Shown here: positions 53,684 to 61,761 of the stretch, in pieces
Numbering within the stretch: the stretch's first letter is position 1
Layout of the letters: each line of letters begins with the position of its first letter
Program-made: the position numbers and the translations under genes
DNA from: Rhodococcus rhodnii
GTDB taxonomy: Bacteria > Actinomycetota > Actinomycetes > Mycobacteriales > Pseudonocardiaceae
Length of the DNA: 64,000 bases
Assembly: GCA_000720375.1 (NCBI GenBank)
Contig: JOAA01000026.1
Coordinates: forward strand, 1-64,000
Direction of reading: 5' to 3'
Notes under the pieces: model-generated
Seen by the model: the letters and a program-made list of their open reading frames with translations, nothing else
Databases searched by the model: none
Told to the model about the DNA's origin: nothing

Positions 53684-53887
53684 TCAGAACAGCGCCGCGC
53701 CCGCCACCACCGAGTGCGCCTGCACTTCCGGCTCGACGGCGTCCAGGCGGCGCTTGATATCAAGGATCAGCTCCAGTTCCGGCGCGGACAGCTCCCGGAA
53801 GACCGCGCACTGTTCCTCGGAGAACTTGTCCACTGGAAACCCGGCAGCGGCCAGTGCGTGCAAGGTGGCGTCTTGCTCTGTGGTCAC
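53684..53887 (-). CDS. 67-residue small protein of the aroma-sacti cluster type, candidate RiPP precursor or accessory
   Basis: A small acidic protein from GTG 53887, which overlaps the stop of the diiron-protein gene (53884). It reads LHALAAAGFPVDKFSEEQCA, then LSAPELELILDIKRRLDAVE, and ends PEVQAHSVVAGAALF. This matches what I recall of the 'aroma-sacti cluster domain' proteins, named for their neighbourhood with radical SAM enzymes. It has one Cys and a hydrophobic C-terminus with Ala-Gly-Ala and a final Phe. The helical N-terminal part looks like a recognition or leader segment. Whether it is the substrate of the radical SAM enzyme or an accessory is open. Confidence 0.7.
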   Translation of the reverse strand: MTTEQDATLHALAAAGFPVDKFSEEQCAVFRELSAPELELILDIKRRLDAVEPEVQAHSVVAGAALF

Positions 53888-54525
53888 GGTTTGGCCTCCG
53901 ACAGGTTGTCGAGTAGGTCGATCAGTGCGGCTGCGGTGTGTAGTGCGTTGGTTCGGACCATGAGCCGGTGTTCCGGTGTGAGGTCCAGTTCGGACAGCAG
54001 GGTGAAGAGTTCGTTGCTGTGTCCGGGGTCGGCGTTGGCGTGGTGGCTCAGCGTGCGGAATGCCTGCCGGGGCAAGCCGGTTCGTTCGGCGAGCAGGCCG
54101 GTCAGTGCGGGGGAGGGCGAGTTGCCCTCGAGCACAGCGATGTAGCCGAGCAGCGCGATCGGATGGCAGTGGCTGACCCAGTAGTACTGCGGCCCCACTA
54201 ACCGAGTGACCTGCACCGAAGGCGGCCGCGACCGCTCGGCGTCCGGGTCCAGGCCGATGGTGGCCATGTCGTCCAGCAACCACTCGTCGTGGCCGAGTTC
54301 TTCCTCGATGTGTGCGGGGAAGTAGTCGCCCAGCCGGGATGGCCGCTCGCATCGGCCCGCAGCCAAGACCATCAACGGCACGGAGGCTCGCAGCACAGCG
54401 TGCATCTCGGTCAGGTAGCGGGCATAGCGTTCGCGTAGCCCTTCCGGCCGCCAAAGGGCGGCGGCACTGCGGCGCACCGATGGCGTGACGAGGTCCAGCA
54501 CGGCCCGCAACTCGGTGCCCATCAC
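53884..54525 (-). CDS. Haem-oxygenase-like diiron-type protein (HDO/TenA-like fold)
   Basis: A 213-residue all-helical protein. Candidate metal ligands are arranged as in haem-oxygenase-like diiron oxidases: LTEMHAVL (E40/H42), HIEEELGHDEWLLDDM (E75/H79/D80), and THE region around SHHANADPGHSNEL (H161/H162/D166/H169). Proteins of this 'iron-containing redox enzyme' group perform oxidative chemistry on natural products and peptides. The gene overlaps the radical SAM gene upstream and the small-protein gene downstream by 4 bp each, so it is probably a second tailoring enzyme for the same substrate. Its activity is inferred from fold and context. Confidence 0.72.
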   Translation of the reverse strand: MMGTELRAVLDLVTPSVRRSAAALWRPEGLRERYARYLTEMHAVLRASVPLMVLAAGRCERPSRLGDYFPAHIEEELGHDEWLLDDMATIGLDPDAERSRPPSVQVTRLVGPQYYWVSHCHPIALLGYIAVLEGNSPSPALTGLLAERTGLPRQAFRTLSHHANADPGHSNELFTLLSELDLTPEHRLMVRTNALHTAAALIDLLDNLSEAKP

Positions 54526-55559
54526 GGTTTCCCCACCAAGTGGGCGTAACGGGCGACGCCGTGCCGGCGAATCAGCGCCTCGACACCGCCGGCCTGGCTG
54601 CTTGCCGTCGCCTGGAGCAACTCACCGGCCGGTCCGCTGCCTGCCCGGACCGCCCACTCCACTGCGGACGGTGACTCCCCGAGCCGCTGGCACGTGCCAC
54701 AATAGTCCGTGCTGCCGGGGCTTCCCCCTTGGCTCGCGATGTACACCGGGCCGACCGTGCGGATCATCCGGAGCACGGGCGAATTGTGTGCGCGTGCGCG
54801 AATGCTGGCCCACGTTGTGCCGAGTTCGCCGAGCCGTAGGTGTTCTGGGCGGGCGGGGCCGTCCACTACGGACTGATTACAGCAAGAGACGACGTGACCA
54901 TCAGCGGTGACAACGGGCCACGCCGCCATCGCGCATGGCGCCGCGGCCAATCCGTCCGGTGGGGTGTGCTGCCGACGAGCCCACGAGGCCGCCCTGCCGA
55001 TCGGTTTGACCGCACTGACGAGCATGGGCACGTCTGAGCCGAACATCGTCAGCACCTCTGTGCTCAACTGCTGGAGGTACGGGTCGTCTCCCACGATGTG
55101 CAGGCTTGTCGCGACACCGAGGCGTAGAACCGTTCGCAGCACAGCGAATACGTTCCGGCGAGGAACCTCGCGTTCGTGAAAAGCGTCCAGGCTGAACGAG
55201 ACATGGTCCAGCGCACGGAAAGCTCGCATGATCGGAGCCGGAATGCCGTTGTCCCGTGCGAAAAACGCGCCCGACAGTGCCGCCGTCCTTGTGCCCGCTG
55301 CCCTGGCGGCCTGTGCGGTGTCGGCGACCAGGTCCGGACGCAGCATGGGCTCGCCACCGGTCAGCATCAGCACATCGGGACGGCACTCCCGCGTGAACGT
55401 TCCAACAAGGCGCAGCAGAGCGGCGCCGTCGAGCTGCCGGCCGCGCATGTCCGAAGAGGACGAGCAGTGGGCGCAACGCAACGGGCACCGCTCGGTCAGG
55501 GTCACCAGGACGCCCGCGCAGATCGTCTGGCGCAATGCCATGATCTCGGCCAGCCGCAT
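54522..55559 (-). CDS. Radical SAM enzyme, RiPP-maturase-like
   Basis: A 345-residue radical SAM protein from ATG 55559 with AAGGAGG upstream. The 4Fe-4S motif is TERCPLRCAHCSS (CxxxCxxC; C25, C29, C32), and MLTGGEPMLRPDL is the SAM-binding GGEP motif. The C-terminal part contains additional Cys (APCAMAAW, VVSCCNQS, DYCGTCQRLG), suggesting a SPASM/Twitch-like auxiliary cluster as in peptide-modifying enzymes. It is the promoter-proximal gene of the minus-strand operon and starts 257 bp from the divergent lanthipeptide precursor. Formation of a thioether or C-C crosslink in a peptide is the leading inference. Confidence 0.88.
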   Translation of the reverse strand: MRLAEIMALRQTICAGVLVTLTERCPLRCAHCSSSSDMRGRQLDGAALLRLVGTFTRECRPDVLMLTGGEPMLRPDLVADTAQAARAAGTRTAALSGAFFARDNGIPAPIMRAFRALDHVSFSLDAFHEREVPRRNVFAVLRTVLRLGVATSLHIVGDDPYLQQLSTEVLTMFGSDVPMLVSAVKPIGRAASWARRQHTPPDGLAAAPCAMAAWPVVTADGHVVSCCNQSVVDGPARPEHLRLGELGTTWASIRARAHNSPVLRMIRTVGPVYIASQGGSPGSTDYCGTCQRLGESPSAVEWAVRAGSGPAGELLQATASSQAGGVEALIRRHGVARYAHLVGKP

Positions 55560-55816
55560 CCGCGCACCTCCTTGCCGGTGCCCAAGTCTGCGCAACGGCC
55601 CCTGTCATCCGGTTTCACCTCGGTATAACCGCCGGTCAAGCCCTTGCCGCGGGGCCTCTGGGCGCGGCAGGTCCTGGCCGCACGGCGTCTTTCCCCGCTG
55701 TGACATGGGTTTTCACCGCGCGCATACCGAGTTTGTGGCCGGCGTTCCTAGCGTTCTGGGTGGCGCTCGGCGCCGGAACCTGCACATCAGCACAAGATCA
55801 GCAAGGGAGAACACCC
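55560..55816. promoter_or_regulatory. Divergent control region of the two RiPP arms
   Basis: This 257-bp gap separates the radical SAM operon (minus) from the lanthipeptide operon (plus). CTCGGTAT (55619-55626) and its inverse ATACCGAG (55724-55731) lie near opposite ends of the central part, each next to a TTTCACC. They are candidate half-sites for a shared regulator such as one of the SARPs. No convincing -10/-35 pair was identified by eye. Confidence 0.4.
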
Positions 55817-55981
55817 ATGTCTGACGAGAAGCCCCAGTCTTCCGAGGAGCAGTCGGAGAACGAGGAGGTCGTGGCGCACGCCGTGCTCGACCTGCAGAAG
55901 ATCCAGACCACCATGCCCGCGGGGCAGATCGGGAACCCGGCGGGTTCTTGCAGCTCCTGCTTCGCCGCGAGCTGCGGCTGA
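55817..55981 (+). CDS. Class III lanthipeptide precursor peptide
   Basis: A 54-residue peptide with ATG 55817 and AGGGAG 8 bases upstream. The acidic, Ser/Gln-rich leader (residues 1-~40) contains AVLDLQKIQ, matching the LDLQ-type recognition motif of class III leaders. The C-terminal core GSCSSCFAASCG holds four Ser and three Cys. S44, S47 and C53 fit the labionin pattern Ser-x2-Ser-x(2-5)-Cys; C45, C48, S46 and S52 offer extra rings. The LanKC gene follows 93 bp later behind a strong hairpin. The core is shorter and more Cys-dense than SapB-type peptides. Leader removal could be done by the S8 protease encoded on the other arm. Confidence 0.9.
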   Translation: MSDEKPQSSEEQSENEEVVAHAVLDLQKIQTTMPAGQIGNPAGSCSSCFAASCG

Positions 55982-55997
55982 GCCTCCACGCGCTAGT

Positions 55998-56031
55998 GCT
56001 CGGCCCCGCGCGAGTCATCGCGGGGCCGAGC
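55998..56031 (+). terminator. 13-bp perfect hairpin between precursor and synthetase genes
   Basis: GCTCGGCCCCGCG (55998-56010) pairs with CGCGGGGCCGAGC (56019-56031) around an 8-base loop, 16 bp after the precursor stop. No U tract follows. Such an element usually lets most transcripts end after the precursor while some read into the synthetase, and it protects the short mRNA. Confidence 0.75.
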
Positions 56032-56074
56032 GCCCTACGGCCGCAGTGAACCACGCCAGAACGGAGCAGCCGGG

Positions 56075-58792
56075 ATGCAGGTCGGATGGGAGACGGTGCT
56101 GTCGTACATGACGCACCATCCACGATGGTTCGAGGACTTCGGACGGCGTGTGCCGGGAAGTGAGTACCTCAAGGAGTACCACGCGGCGATACCCGACAGC
56201 TGGCGGCTGGAGCGCCGCGGCTACTGGCTCAGTGCCGCACCGCCGGACGTTCCGATCGTCCCGCAGGGATGGAAGCTGCACGTGTCGGCGACGTCCCGGA
56301 CCGGGGCCGAGACGCTCCGGGTGGCCCTGCCGATCCTGCGCGACGCAGGCGTCTGGTTCAAGTTCCTGATGGATCCGGCAGCGCTGCGGGAAGCCAACGG
56401 AAAGTCCTACCCGCGCGGGTCGAGCGGCAAGTTCATCACCGTATATCCCCGTGACGAAGCCGAGTTCCACGCGGTCGGTCGCGCACTGACCAAGGCGCTC
56501 GCGGACTTCGACGGCCCGTACCTGCTCTCCGACCGCCGGTATCCCGGCTCCCGCGTGGTCTTCTACCGGTACGGCGGTTTCGTGACCCGATACCGCTTGC
56601 GGCCCAACAGTCTCCGCGAGCTGATGGTCAGCGCGCCGGACGGCTCACTGGTGCCGGACATCCGCCACCCGTACTGGCACGTCCCCGACTGGGCACAAGA
56701 CCCGTTCGCTGTGCCGACTCCTCCGTCCACAACGGACGAAGCGGCCACGATCGCGCTGGCGGACGGCAGGTTCCTGGTCGACAGCGCGTTGCAGCTCGGC
56801 AACCGGGGTGGCGTGTACCAGGCGATCGACACCCTGACCGGTGAGGACGTGGTGCTGCGTGAGGCGCGGCCCGGCGTCGAGGTCGGTCCGGCGGGCATCG
56901 ACGCGGTGCGGTTGCTGCGCCACGAGTACGAACTGCTCAACGAACTGGCGGACACCGGCCTGTTCGTCCGGCCGGTCACCTACTTCACCGAGTGGGAACA
57001 CGCGTTCCTCGTCGAGGAGTTCGTCCCGGGTTCCCCGATCGGCAGGCTGTCGATCAGCGAGAACCCGGTCTATACCTTGGAGCTCACCGCTGGCCGGCTG
57101 ACGGACTACTACGAGCGGTTCCGTGGTCTGTGGGCGCAGGTGGCCGAGGCGATCGCGGTCTGCCACGAGCGTGGCATCGTGCTCGGCGACCTGTCGCCGA
57201 CCAACATCCTGGTGACGCCGGACGACGAAGTGCGGATCATCGATCTCGAGTCGGCGTTCCACGAGGGCGTGGACCAGGGCGCCGGGCTGAGCACTCCGGG
57301 TCTGGTGACGCGGCGGGCGATGAAGAACCACCGTGGCGACCGGCGGACGGACTACTACGCACTCGGCGGTGTGATGCTGTGCGGCGTGCTCGTCTGCCAT
57401 CAGGCCGACATCGTGGACCAGCGCATCCCCCGGCAGCTGCTCGCCGAGGCAGCCGGTGACCTCGGTGTGCCCGCCGAGCTGGTCTCGCTGATCGAGGACC
57501 TGTACGACGAGAACGCGCCGCTGCCCGACCCGGCGCAACTGCGCAAGCGCATCGAGGACCTCCCCTTGAGCAGCGCATGGCAACACACACCGCCGCTGGC
57601 GAAGCCGGTGGTTCCCGAGCCTGCCACGAGCAAGCGCTTGCACAAGCGGATCGAAGCCACCCTCAACGGCGTAGCGGACTACCTGATCGCGACCGCGGAC
57701 CTGCAACGCGAAGACCGGCTGTTCCCGTCGGACCTCCTGGTGTTCGAGACTAATCCGCTGTCCTTGGCGCATGGCGCGTACGGCAGCCTCTATGCGTTGC
57801 ACCTCCTGCGGGGAGAAGTGCCGGATTCGTTCCTGGCCTGGACATTGCGGCGATCGACGGCACACCAAGCGATGCCGCCCGGTCTGTACTACGGCACCGC
57901 GGGCGTGGCATGGGCGCAGTCTGCGATGGGCTATCAGGATCTCGCCATCGCCACTCTGCGCGGCAGTGCGAACCACCCGTTGCTGCTGACCGAGCCTGGT
58001 GTCCTCAGTGGAGCAGCGGGTCACGGCATGGCCTGTCTGCGGTTGTGGCGCGACACCGGGCTGACCGAGTTCCTCGATCGTGCCAACGACATCGGAACAC
58101 ACCTGGCTGAAACCGCGATCCACGAAGGCGATCGCGCGCACTGGCCGGGCACCGAGGACGAGATCCCGATCGGCTACGGAAACGGCGCGGCCGGCGTGGC
58201 GATGTTCCTGCTCGCTCTGCACGCGGTTGCCGGCGACCAGGCCGTTCTGGACCTCGGCCGGGCCGCCTTGGAGTTCGACCTGGCCCAGGGTGTCTACTCC
58301 CGCAACGGAATACTCAACTTCCCTGCCGTGGTGGCCGAAGACGACACACCGGCCACGGTGGTGCGCCACTACTGGGACGAAGGCACCGCGGGCATTCTCG
58401 GCACAGCGCTGCGGTATCACCACGTGACCCAGGATTCGGGCCTGCGCGCGCGGATCTACGAGCTGCTTCCCGACGTACGGCGCAAGTACGTGGCCTTCCC
58501 CCAGCTCTTCCACGGCGCCAGCGGGATCGGCAACACCCTGCTGGACGCCTACGAGTTCCTCGGCGACCCCGAACTGCTCGGCGACGCGGAGCGCCAAGCC
58601 GTCGCTGTGCTTCTCACTGCCACCGAACGCGCGGAAGGCATCGTCTTCCCCGGCGAGCAGCTGCTCAGGGAGAGCGCCGACCTCGCCACCGGCTCCGCAG
58701 GCGTGGCCCTGTTCCTCAACCGGTTCCGGCATACCGGGCCAGGGGCTCGCACGAACCGGAACTTCGTCCTCGACGACCTGCTCGAACGGTGA
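56075..58792 (+). CDS. Class III lanthionine synthetase (LanKC)
   Basis: A 905-residue three-domain enzyme that phosphorylates Ser/Thr in the precursor, eliminates phosphate to dehydroamino acids and cyclises Cys onto them. Residues 1-~210 are the lyase domain (WKLHVSATSRTGAETLRV, VWFKFLMDPAAL, GKFITVYPRD). The kinase domain spans ~225-480, with catalytic loop GIVLGDLSPTNILV (Asp ~371) and metal motif IIDLESAF. The cyclase spans ~540-890 (YYGTAGVAWAQ, GAAGHGMACL, YWDEGTAGILG, LFHGASGIGN). The Cys-Cys-His zinc ligands of LanC/LanM enzymes are absent, which places it in class III. It overlaps the exporter gene by 4 bp. Confidence 0.95.
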   Translation: MQVGWETVLSYMTHHPRWFEDFGRRVPGSEYLKEYHAAIPDSWRLERRGYWLSAAPPDVPIVPQGWKLHVSATSRTGAETLRVALPILRDAGVWFKFLMDPAALREANGKSYPRGSSGKFITVYPRDEAEFHAVGRALTKALADFDGPYLLSDRRYPGSRVVFYRYGGFVTRYRLRPNSLRELMVSAPDGSLVPDIRHPYWHVPDWAQDPFAVPTPPSTTDEAATIALADGRFLVDSALQLGNRGGVYQAIDTLTGEDVVLREARPGVEVGPAGIDAVRLLRHEYELLNELADTGLFVRPVTYFTEWEHAFLVEEFVPGSPIGRLSISENPVYTLELTAGRLTDYYERFRGLWAQVAEAIAVCHERGIVLGDLSPTNILVTPDDEVRIIDLESAFHEGVDQGAGLSTPGLVTRRAMKNHRGDRRTDYYALGGVMLCGVLVCHQADIVDQRIPRQLLAEAAGDLGVPAELVSLIEDLYDENAPLPDPAQLRKRIEDLPLSSAWQHTPPLAKPVVPEPATSKRLHKRIEATLNGVADYLIATADLQREDRLFPSDLLVFETNPLSLAHGAYGSLYALHLLRGEVPDSFLAWTLRRSTAHQAMPPGLYYGTAGVAWAQSAMGYQDLAIATLRGSANHPLLLTEPGVLSGAAGHGMACLRLWRDTGLTEFLDRANDIGTHLAETAIHEGDRAHWPGTEDEIPIGYGNGAAGVAMFLLALHAVAGDQAVLDLGRAALEFDLAQGVYSRNGILNFPAVVAEDDTPATVVRHYWDEGTAGILGTALRYHHVTQDSGLRARIYELLPDVRRKYVAFPQLFHGASGIGNTLLDAYEFLGDPELLGDAERQAVAVLLTATERAEGIVFPGEQLLRESADLATGSAGVALFLNRFRHTGPGARTNRNFVLDDLLER

Positions 58793-60015
58793 CTTCGGTG
58801 ACCTCGGTGACCCAGACCACGCAGACTCCGTTACGCGGCAACCGGGAGTTCCGGTTGCTGTGGATCGGCCAGGGGCTGTCGGAGTTCGGATCGTCCATGA
58901 CGGGTCTGGCGCTGCCGTTGGTGCTGCTGGCGGCCGGCTATCCGCCATCGGTGGTCGGCCTGCTCGGCACCGTGATCATCGTGGTGAACCTGGCCTTCCG
59001 GGTGCCGGGCGGCTATCTGGCCGATCACTTCGACCAGCGCAGGCTCATGGTGATCTGTGACGTCGTCAGGCTGGTCTCCGTGGCCGCCGTCGCCGTGTGC
59101 GTGTTCCTTGGGCCGCTGCCGCTCGCACTCGCACTCGCGGTGGTCGTCGTGTCGGGCGCCGCCGTCGAGGTGTTCCGGCCGAGCCAGGCCAAAGTGCTGC
59201 GCCGGGTCGTCCCGGTGGACCAGCTGACGCAAGCGTTTTCGCTCAACCAGGCGCGTGCTTACGGGGCGAGCATCGTGGCTCCCGCCGCGGCCGGGGTGCT
59301 GTTCGCCGTGGCGTCGTGGGTGCCGTTCGCGATCGACACAGTCACTTTCGGACTGTCCCTGCTGTGCATCGTCATGCTGGCACGCGAGCGCGTGCACGAC
59401 GTTCAGCTCACCCGCACCACTCGTGAGCGGTTCCTGCCCGAGTTCGTCGCCGGCTGGCGGCATCTGGTCAAGGACCGCTTCCTGCGGACGTCCTCGGTCT
59501 ACTTCTCGCTGCTCAACGTCACGTTCTCGGCGCTGAGCTACGCACTGGTCCTCGGCGCGGCGAGCCAGCCCGGCGGTGCGGCAACCGTCGGCGTGGCGAT
59601 GAGTTCGGCCGCGGCGGCCGGCCTGATCGGTTCGCTGATCGCACCGGCCGTCTCCCGTCGGTTGTCGCTACGGACGTTGCTCGCCGCAGGCCCGATCATC
59701 AGTGCCGCCCTGCTTGCGGTCGCGTGGTCCGGCGCAGGCGTCATCCCGTTCGTCGCTGCGTTCTCCGCGTTGTGCCTGCTCACTCCGATCATCGGGGCCA
59801 TGCTCGCCACGATCATGGCCAAGGCGGTGCCGGAAGAGATCTACGGCCGGGTCACCGCCGCTGTCACCTTCGTTTCCCAGGCGCTGCAGCCCTTCGGGCC
59901 GTTGGCGGCGGGGATCCTGCTCACCCACATGTCGTTCGGCGCAACAGCGGGACTGTTCGCGGTAACCCTCGGCGCCCTTGCGCTGCTTGCTCTCGCGCTG
60001 CCTACCTCAGGTTAG
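58789..60015 (+). CDS. MFS exporter of the lanthipeptide operon
   Basis: A 408-residue transporter with about 12 membrane helices, starting at GTG 58789 (overlapping the LanKC stop). The loop motif GGYLADHFDQRRLMVI and the overall pattern match the MFS_3 (enterobactin-exporter-like) group. Class III clusters more often use ABC exporters, so an MFS protein here is noteworthy; it probably exports the mature peptide or gives self-protection. The luciferase-like oxidoreductase gene follows 10 bp later in the same transcript. Confidence 0.9.
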   Translation: MTSVTSVTQTTQTPLRGNREFRLLWIGQGLSEFGSSMTGLALPLVLLAAGYPPSVVGLLGTVIIVVNLAFRVPGGYLADHFDQRRLMVICDVVRLVSVAAVAVCVFLGPLPLALALAVVVVSGAAVEVFRPSQAKVLRRVVPVDQLTQAFSLNQARAYGASIVAPAAAGVLFAVASWVPFAIDTVTFGLSLLCIVMLARERVHDVQLTRTTRERFLPEFVAGWRHLVKDRFLRTSSVYFSLLNVTFSALSYALVLGAASQPGGAATVGVAMSSAAAAGLIGSLIAPAVSRRLSLRTLLAAGPIISAALLAVAWSGAGVIPFVAAFSALCLLTPIIGAMLATIMAKAVPEEIYGRVTAAVTFVSQALQPFGPLAAGILLTHMSFGATAGLFAVTLGALALLALALPTSG

Positions 60016-60025
60016 GAGACCGGTC

Positions 60026-61024
60026 ATGCCACTGCCGTTGTCGGTACTCGACCTCGCCGTTATCGGCCCGGACACCTCGCCGGAGCAGGCGATCCGGGAC
60101 GTCGTGGATGTGGCCCGGACCGCGGAGGACCACGGATACCAACGGTTCTGGGTCGCCGAGCACCACGCCATGCCCCGCACAGCGGGCAGCTCTCCCGCGG
60201 TCCTGATGGCACACATCGCCGCCAGAACCAGCACGCTGCGCGTCGGGTCCGGCGGAGTCATGCTGCCCAACCACTCGCCGCTCGTCATCGCCGAGCAGTT
60301 CGCCGTTCTGCAAGCGCTGTACGGCAACCGGGTGGACCTCGGCGTCGGCCGTTCGTCGGCGAAGACGCTTGTCGACGAGGCGTTGCACCGCCATCCCCGA
60401 GCGACCAGCGAGTTTCCGGAGATGATCGACGAGCTGATCGGGTTCCTGCACCGGCACTGGCCGGACGGCCACCGGTTTCAGTCGCTGGAACTGTCGCCGA
60501 GAGTGGAAACACCGCCGGAGATCTTCGTCCTCGGCGCCAGTGAGAACGGTGCGCGTGTGGCGGCGCAGCGTGGGTTGCCGTTCGTCTACGGCCATCACCT
60601 CGGCCGAAACATCACCCGCCCCGCAGCGGTGGACCGATATCGCGCGGCGTTCACGCCCGGTCCACGCGGCTCGCGGCCGTATGTGATCGTCTCGATCAAC
60701 GTGGTGAGCGCGGAAACCGACGCGGACGGTGAACAAGAAGCCATGGGGATCGCGTTGGCGGAAGTCGAGCGCACGGCAACAGTTCCCCTTGTTGAATCAC
60801 GCGTCCATCACCTGGCTCACCGTGCTCTCGACGAGGGGCAAGTGGTGTACGGCGGGCCCGCGACCGTCCACACCCAGATCCACGAGCTCGCGACGACCCT
60901 GGGCGCCGACGAGATCATGCTCGTGCCCTACGACCTCACAGGTGCGGGCCGCAGCCGCACCCTGCGTCTGCTCGCACAAACCCAGCCGGTCAGCGCGACC
61001 AACGGGCGGGTGCCCGTCGGCTGA
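60026..61024 (+). CDS. LLM-class flavin/F420-dependent oxidoreductase, candidate peptide tailoring enzyme
   Basis: A 332-residue luciferase-like monooxygenase-fold protein from ATG 60026 with TTAGGAGA upstream. Family features are RFWVAEHHAMP (~residue 40), LRVGSGGVMLPNHSPLVIAEQF, and GNRVDLGVGRSS. The C-terminal region VVYGGPATVHTQIHEL, then GADEIMLVPYD, fits the MsnO8/yhbW-like branch. Some lanthipeptide clusters use F420- or flavin-dependent LLM-fold reductases (LanJC) to reduce dehydroalanine to D-Ala. Its position as last gene of the lanthipeptide operon makes that role plausible, but a general flavin monooxygenase cannot be ruled out. Confidence 0.85.
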   Translation: MPLPLSVLDLAVIGPDTSPEQAIRDVVDVARTAEDHGYQRFWVAEHHAMPRTAGSSPAVLMAHIAARTSTLRVGSGGVMLPNHSPLVIAEQFAVLQALYGNRVDLGVGRSSAKTLVDEALHRHPRATSEFPEMIDELIGFLHRHWPDGHRFQSLELSPRVETPPEIFVLGASENGARVAAQRGLPFVYGHHLGRNITRPAAVDRYRAAFTPGPRGSRPYVIVSINVVSAETDADGEQEAMGIALAEVERTATVPLVESRVHHLAHRALDEGQVVYGGPATVHTQIHELATTLGADEIMLVPYDLTGAGRSRTLRLLAQTQPVSATNGRVPVG

Positions 61025-61135
61025 CCCGGGCCGCTTCGATAAGAATTTCGCCGGGATGTCGAGACCGGTTCGGCGGCTCCGTCCCCGGGTGCAGATACGG
61101 CCGCCGTGGCCGCCATCGCACACCGGAGGACAGTC

Positions 61136-61702
61136 ATGCGAAAGCTCGTAGTCCAGCAGTGGGTCACCGTCGACAACATCGCCGCGGAGGAGGACGGCGG
61201 GCTCAGCTTCGTGGCAGTGGAGCCCTTTTCCGAGAAGACCGACCCTACGTACAAGGCAAAGGTGATGGGGTTCATCGACTCGGTCGACACGATGATTCTC
61301 GGCGCGAACACCTACGCCCAGTCCAAGGGCTACTGGCCGGACGCCGAGGAGCAGGGCGAGTACGGCGAGAAGCTCAACAACCTCACCAAGTTCGTCGCCT
61401 CGTCAAAGCTGGATGACGCCCCGTGGGGCTCGTTTCCCGCCGCGACCGTGACACGCGACCCGGTCGCCACCATCCGGGAGCTCAAGGAGCAGAGCGGCAA
61501 GGACATCTGGCTGTGGGGGAGTTTGACACTCATGCGTTTTCTGCTGGACGCCGGCGTCGTCGACGAGGTCCGGATGCTGGTCTGCCCGGTGTCACGGGGC
61601 AAGGGAACGCGTGTTTTCGAGGATCGGCACGACCTGAAACTGGTCGAGGCCACCGGGTTCGACAACGGCGTGGCACTGCTGCGCTACGAGATCAAGAAAT
61701 AA
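61136..61702 (+). CDS. RibD C-terminal/dihydrofolate-reductase-like protein
   Basis: A 188-residue reductase-fold protein from ATG 61136 with CGGAGGA upstream. RKLVVQQWVTVDNIAAEEDG at the start, DTMILGANTYAQSKGYWPD, KDIWLWGSLTLMRFLLDAGV and DEVRMLVCPVSRGKGTRVFE are typical of the small DHFR-like 'RibD_C' proteins common in actinomycetes. An NADPH-dependent reductase is likely, substrate unknown. It is separated from the RiPP locus by 111 bp and ends at a strong terminator, so it is probably not part of the cluster. Confidence 0.9.
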   Translation: MRKLVVQQWVTVDNIAAEEDGGLSFVAVEPFSEKTDPTYKAKVMGFIDSVDTMILGANTYAQSKGYWPDAEEQGEYGEKLNNLTKFVASSKLDDAPWGSFPAATVTRDPVATIRELKEQSGKDIWLWGSLTLMRFLLDAGVVDEVRMLVCPVSRGKGTRVFEDRHDLKLVEATGFDNGVALLRYEIKK

Positions 61703-61716
61703 CTCTCTGGAATACA

Positions 61717-61754
61717 AGAGGTCCTGGCCGGTAGTGCCCCCGGCCAGGACCTCT
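61717..61754. terminator. Perfect 15-bp bidirectional terminator hairpin
   Basis: AGAGGTCCTGGCCGG (61717-61731) pairs with CCGGCCAGGACCTCT (61740-61754) over an 8-base loop, between two convergent genes whose stops lie 15 and 8 bp away. It can end both transcripts. Confidence 0.88.
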
Positions 61755-61761
61755 TCCGCGG

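Noticed and set aside
55713..56123. Minus-strand frame covering the lanthipeptide precursor
   Set aside because: Shadow of the precursor and hairpin; no ribosome site or motif, while the plus strand has leader motif, core and the LanKC gene behind it.
56645..58948. 767-codon minus-strand frame opposite LanKC
   Set aside because: Antisense shadow of the synthetase; the plus strand carries intact kinase and cyclase motifs.
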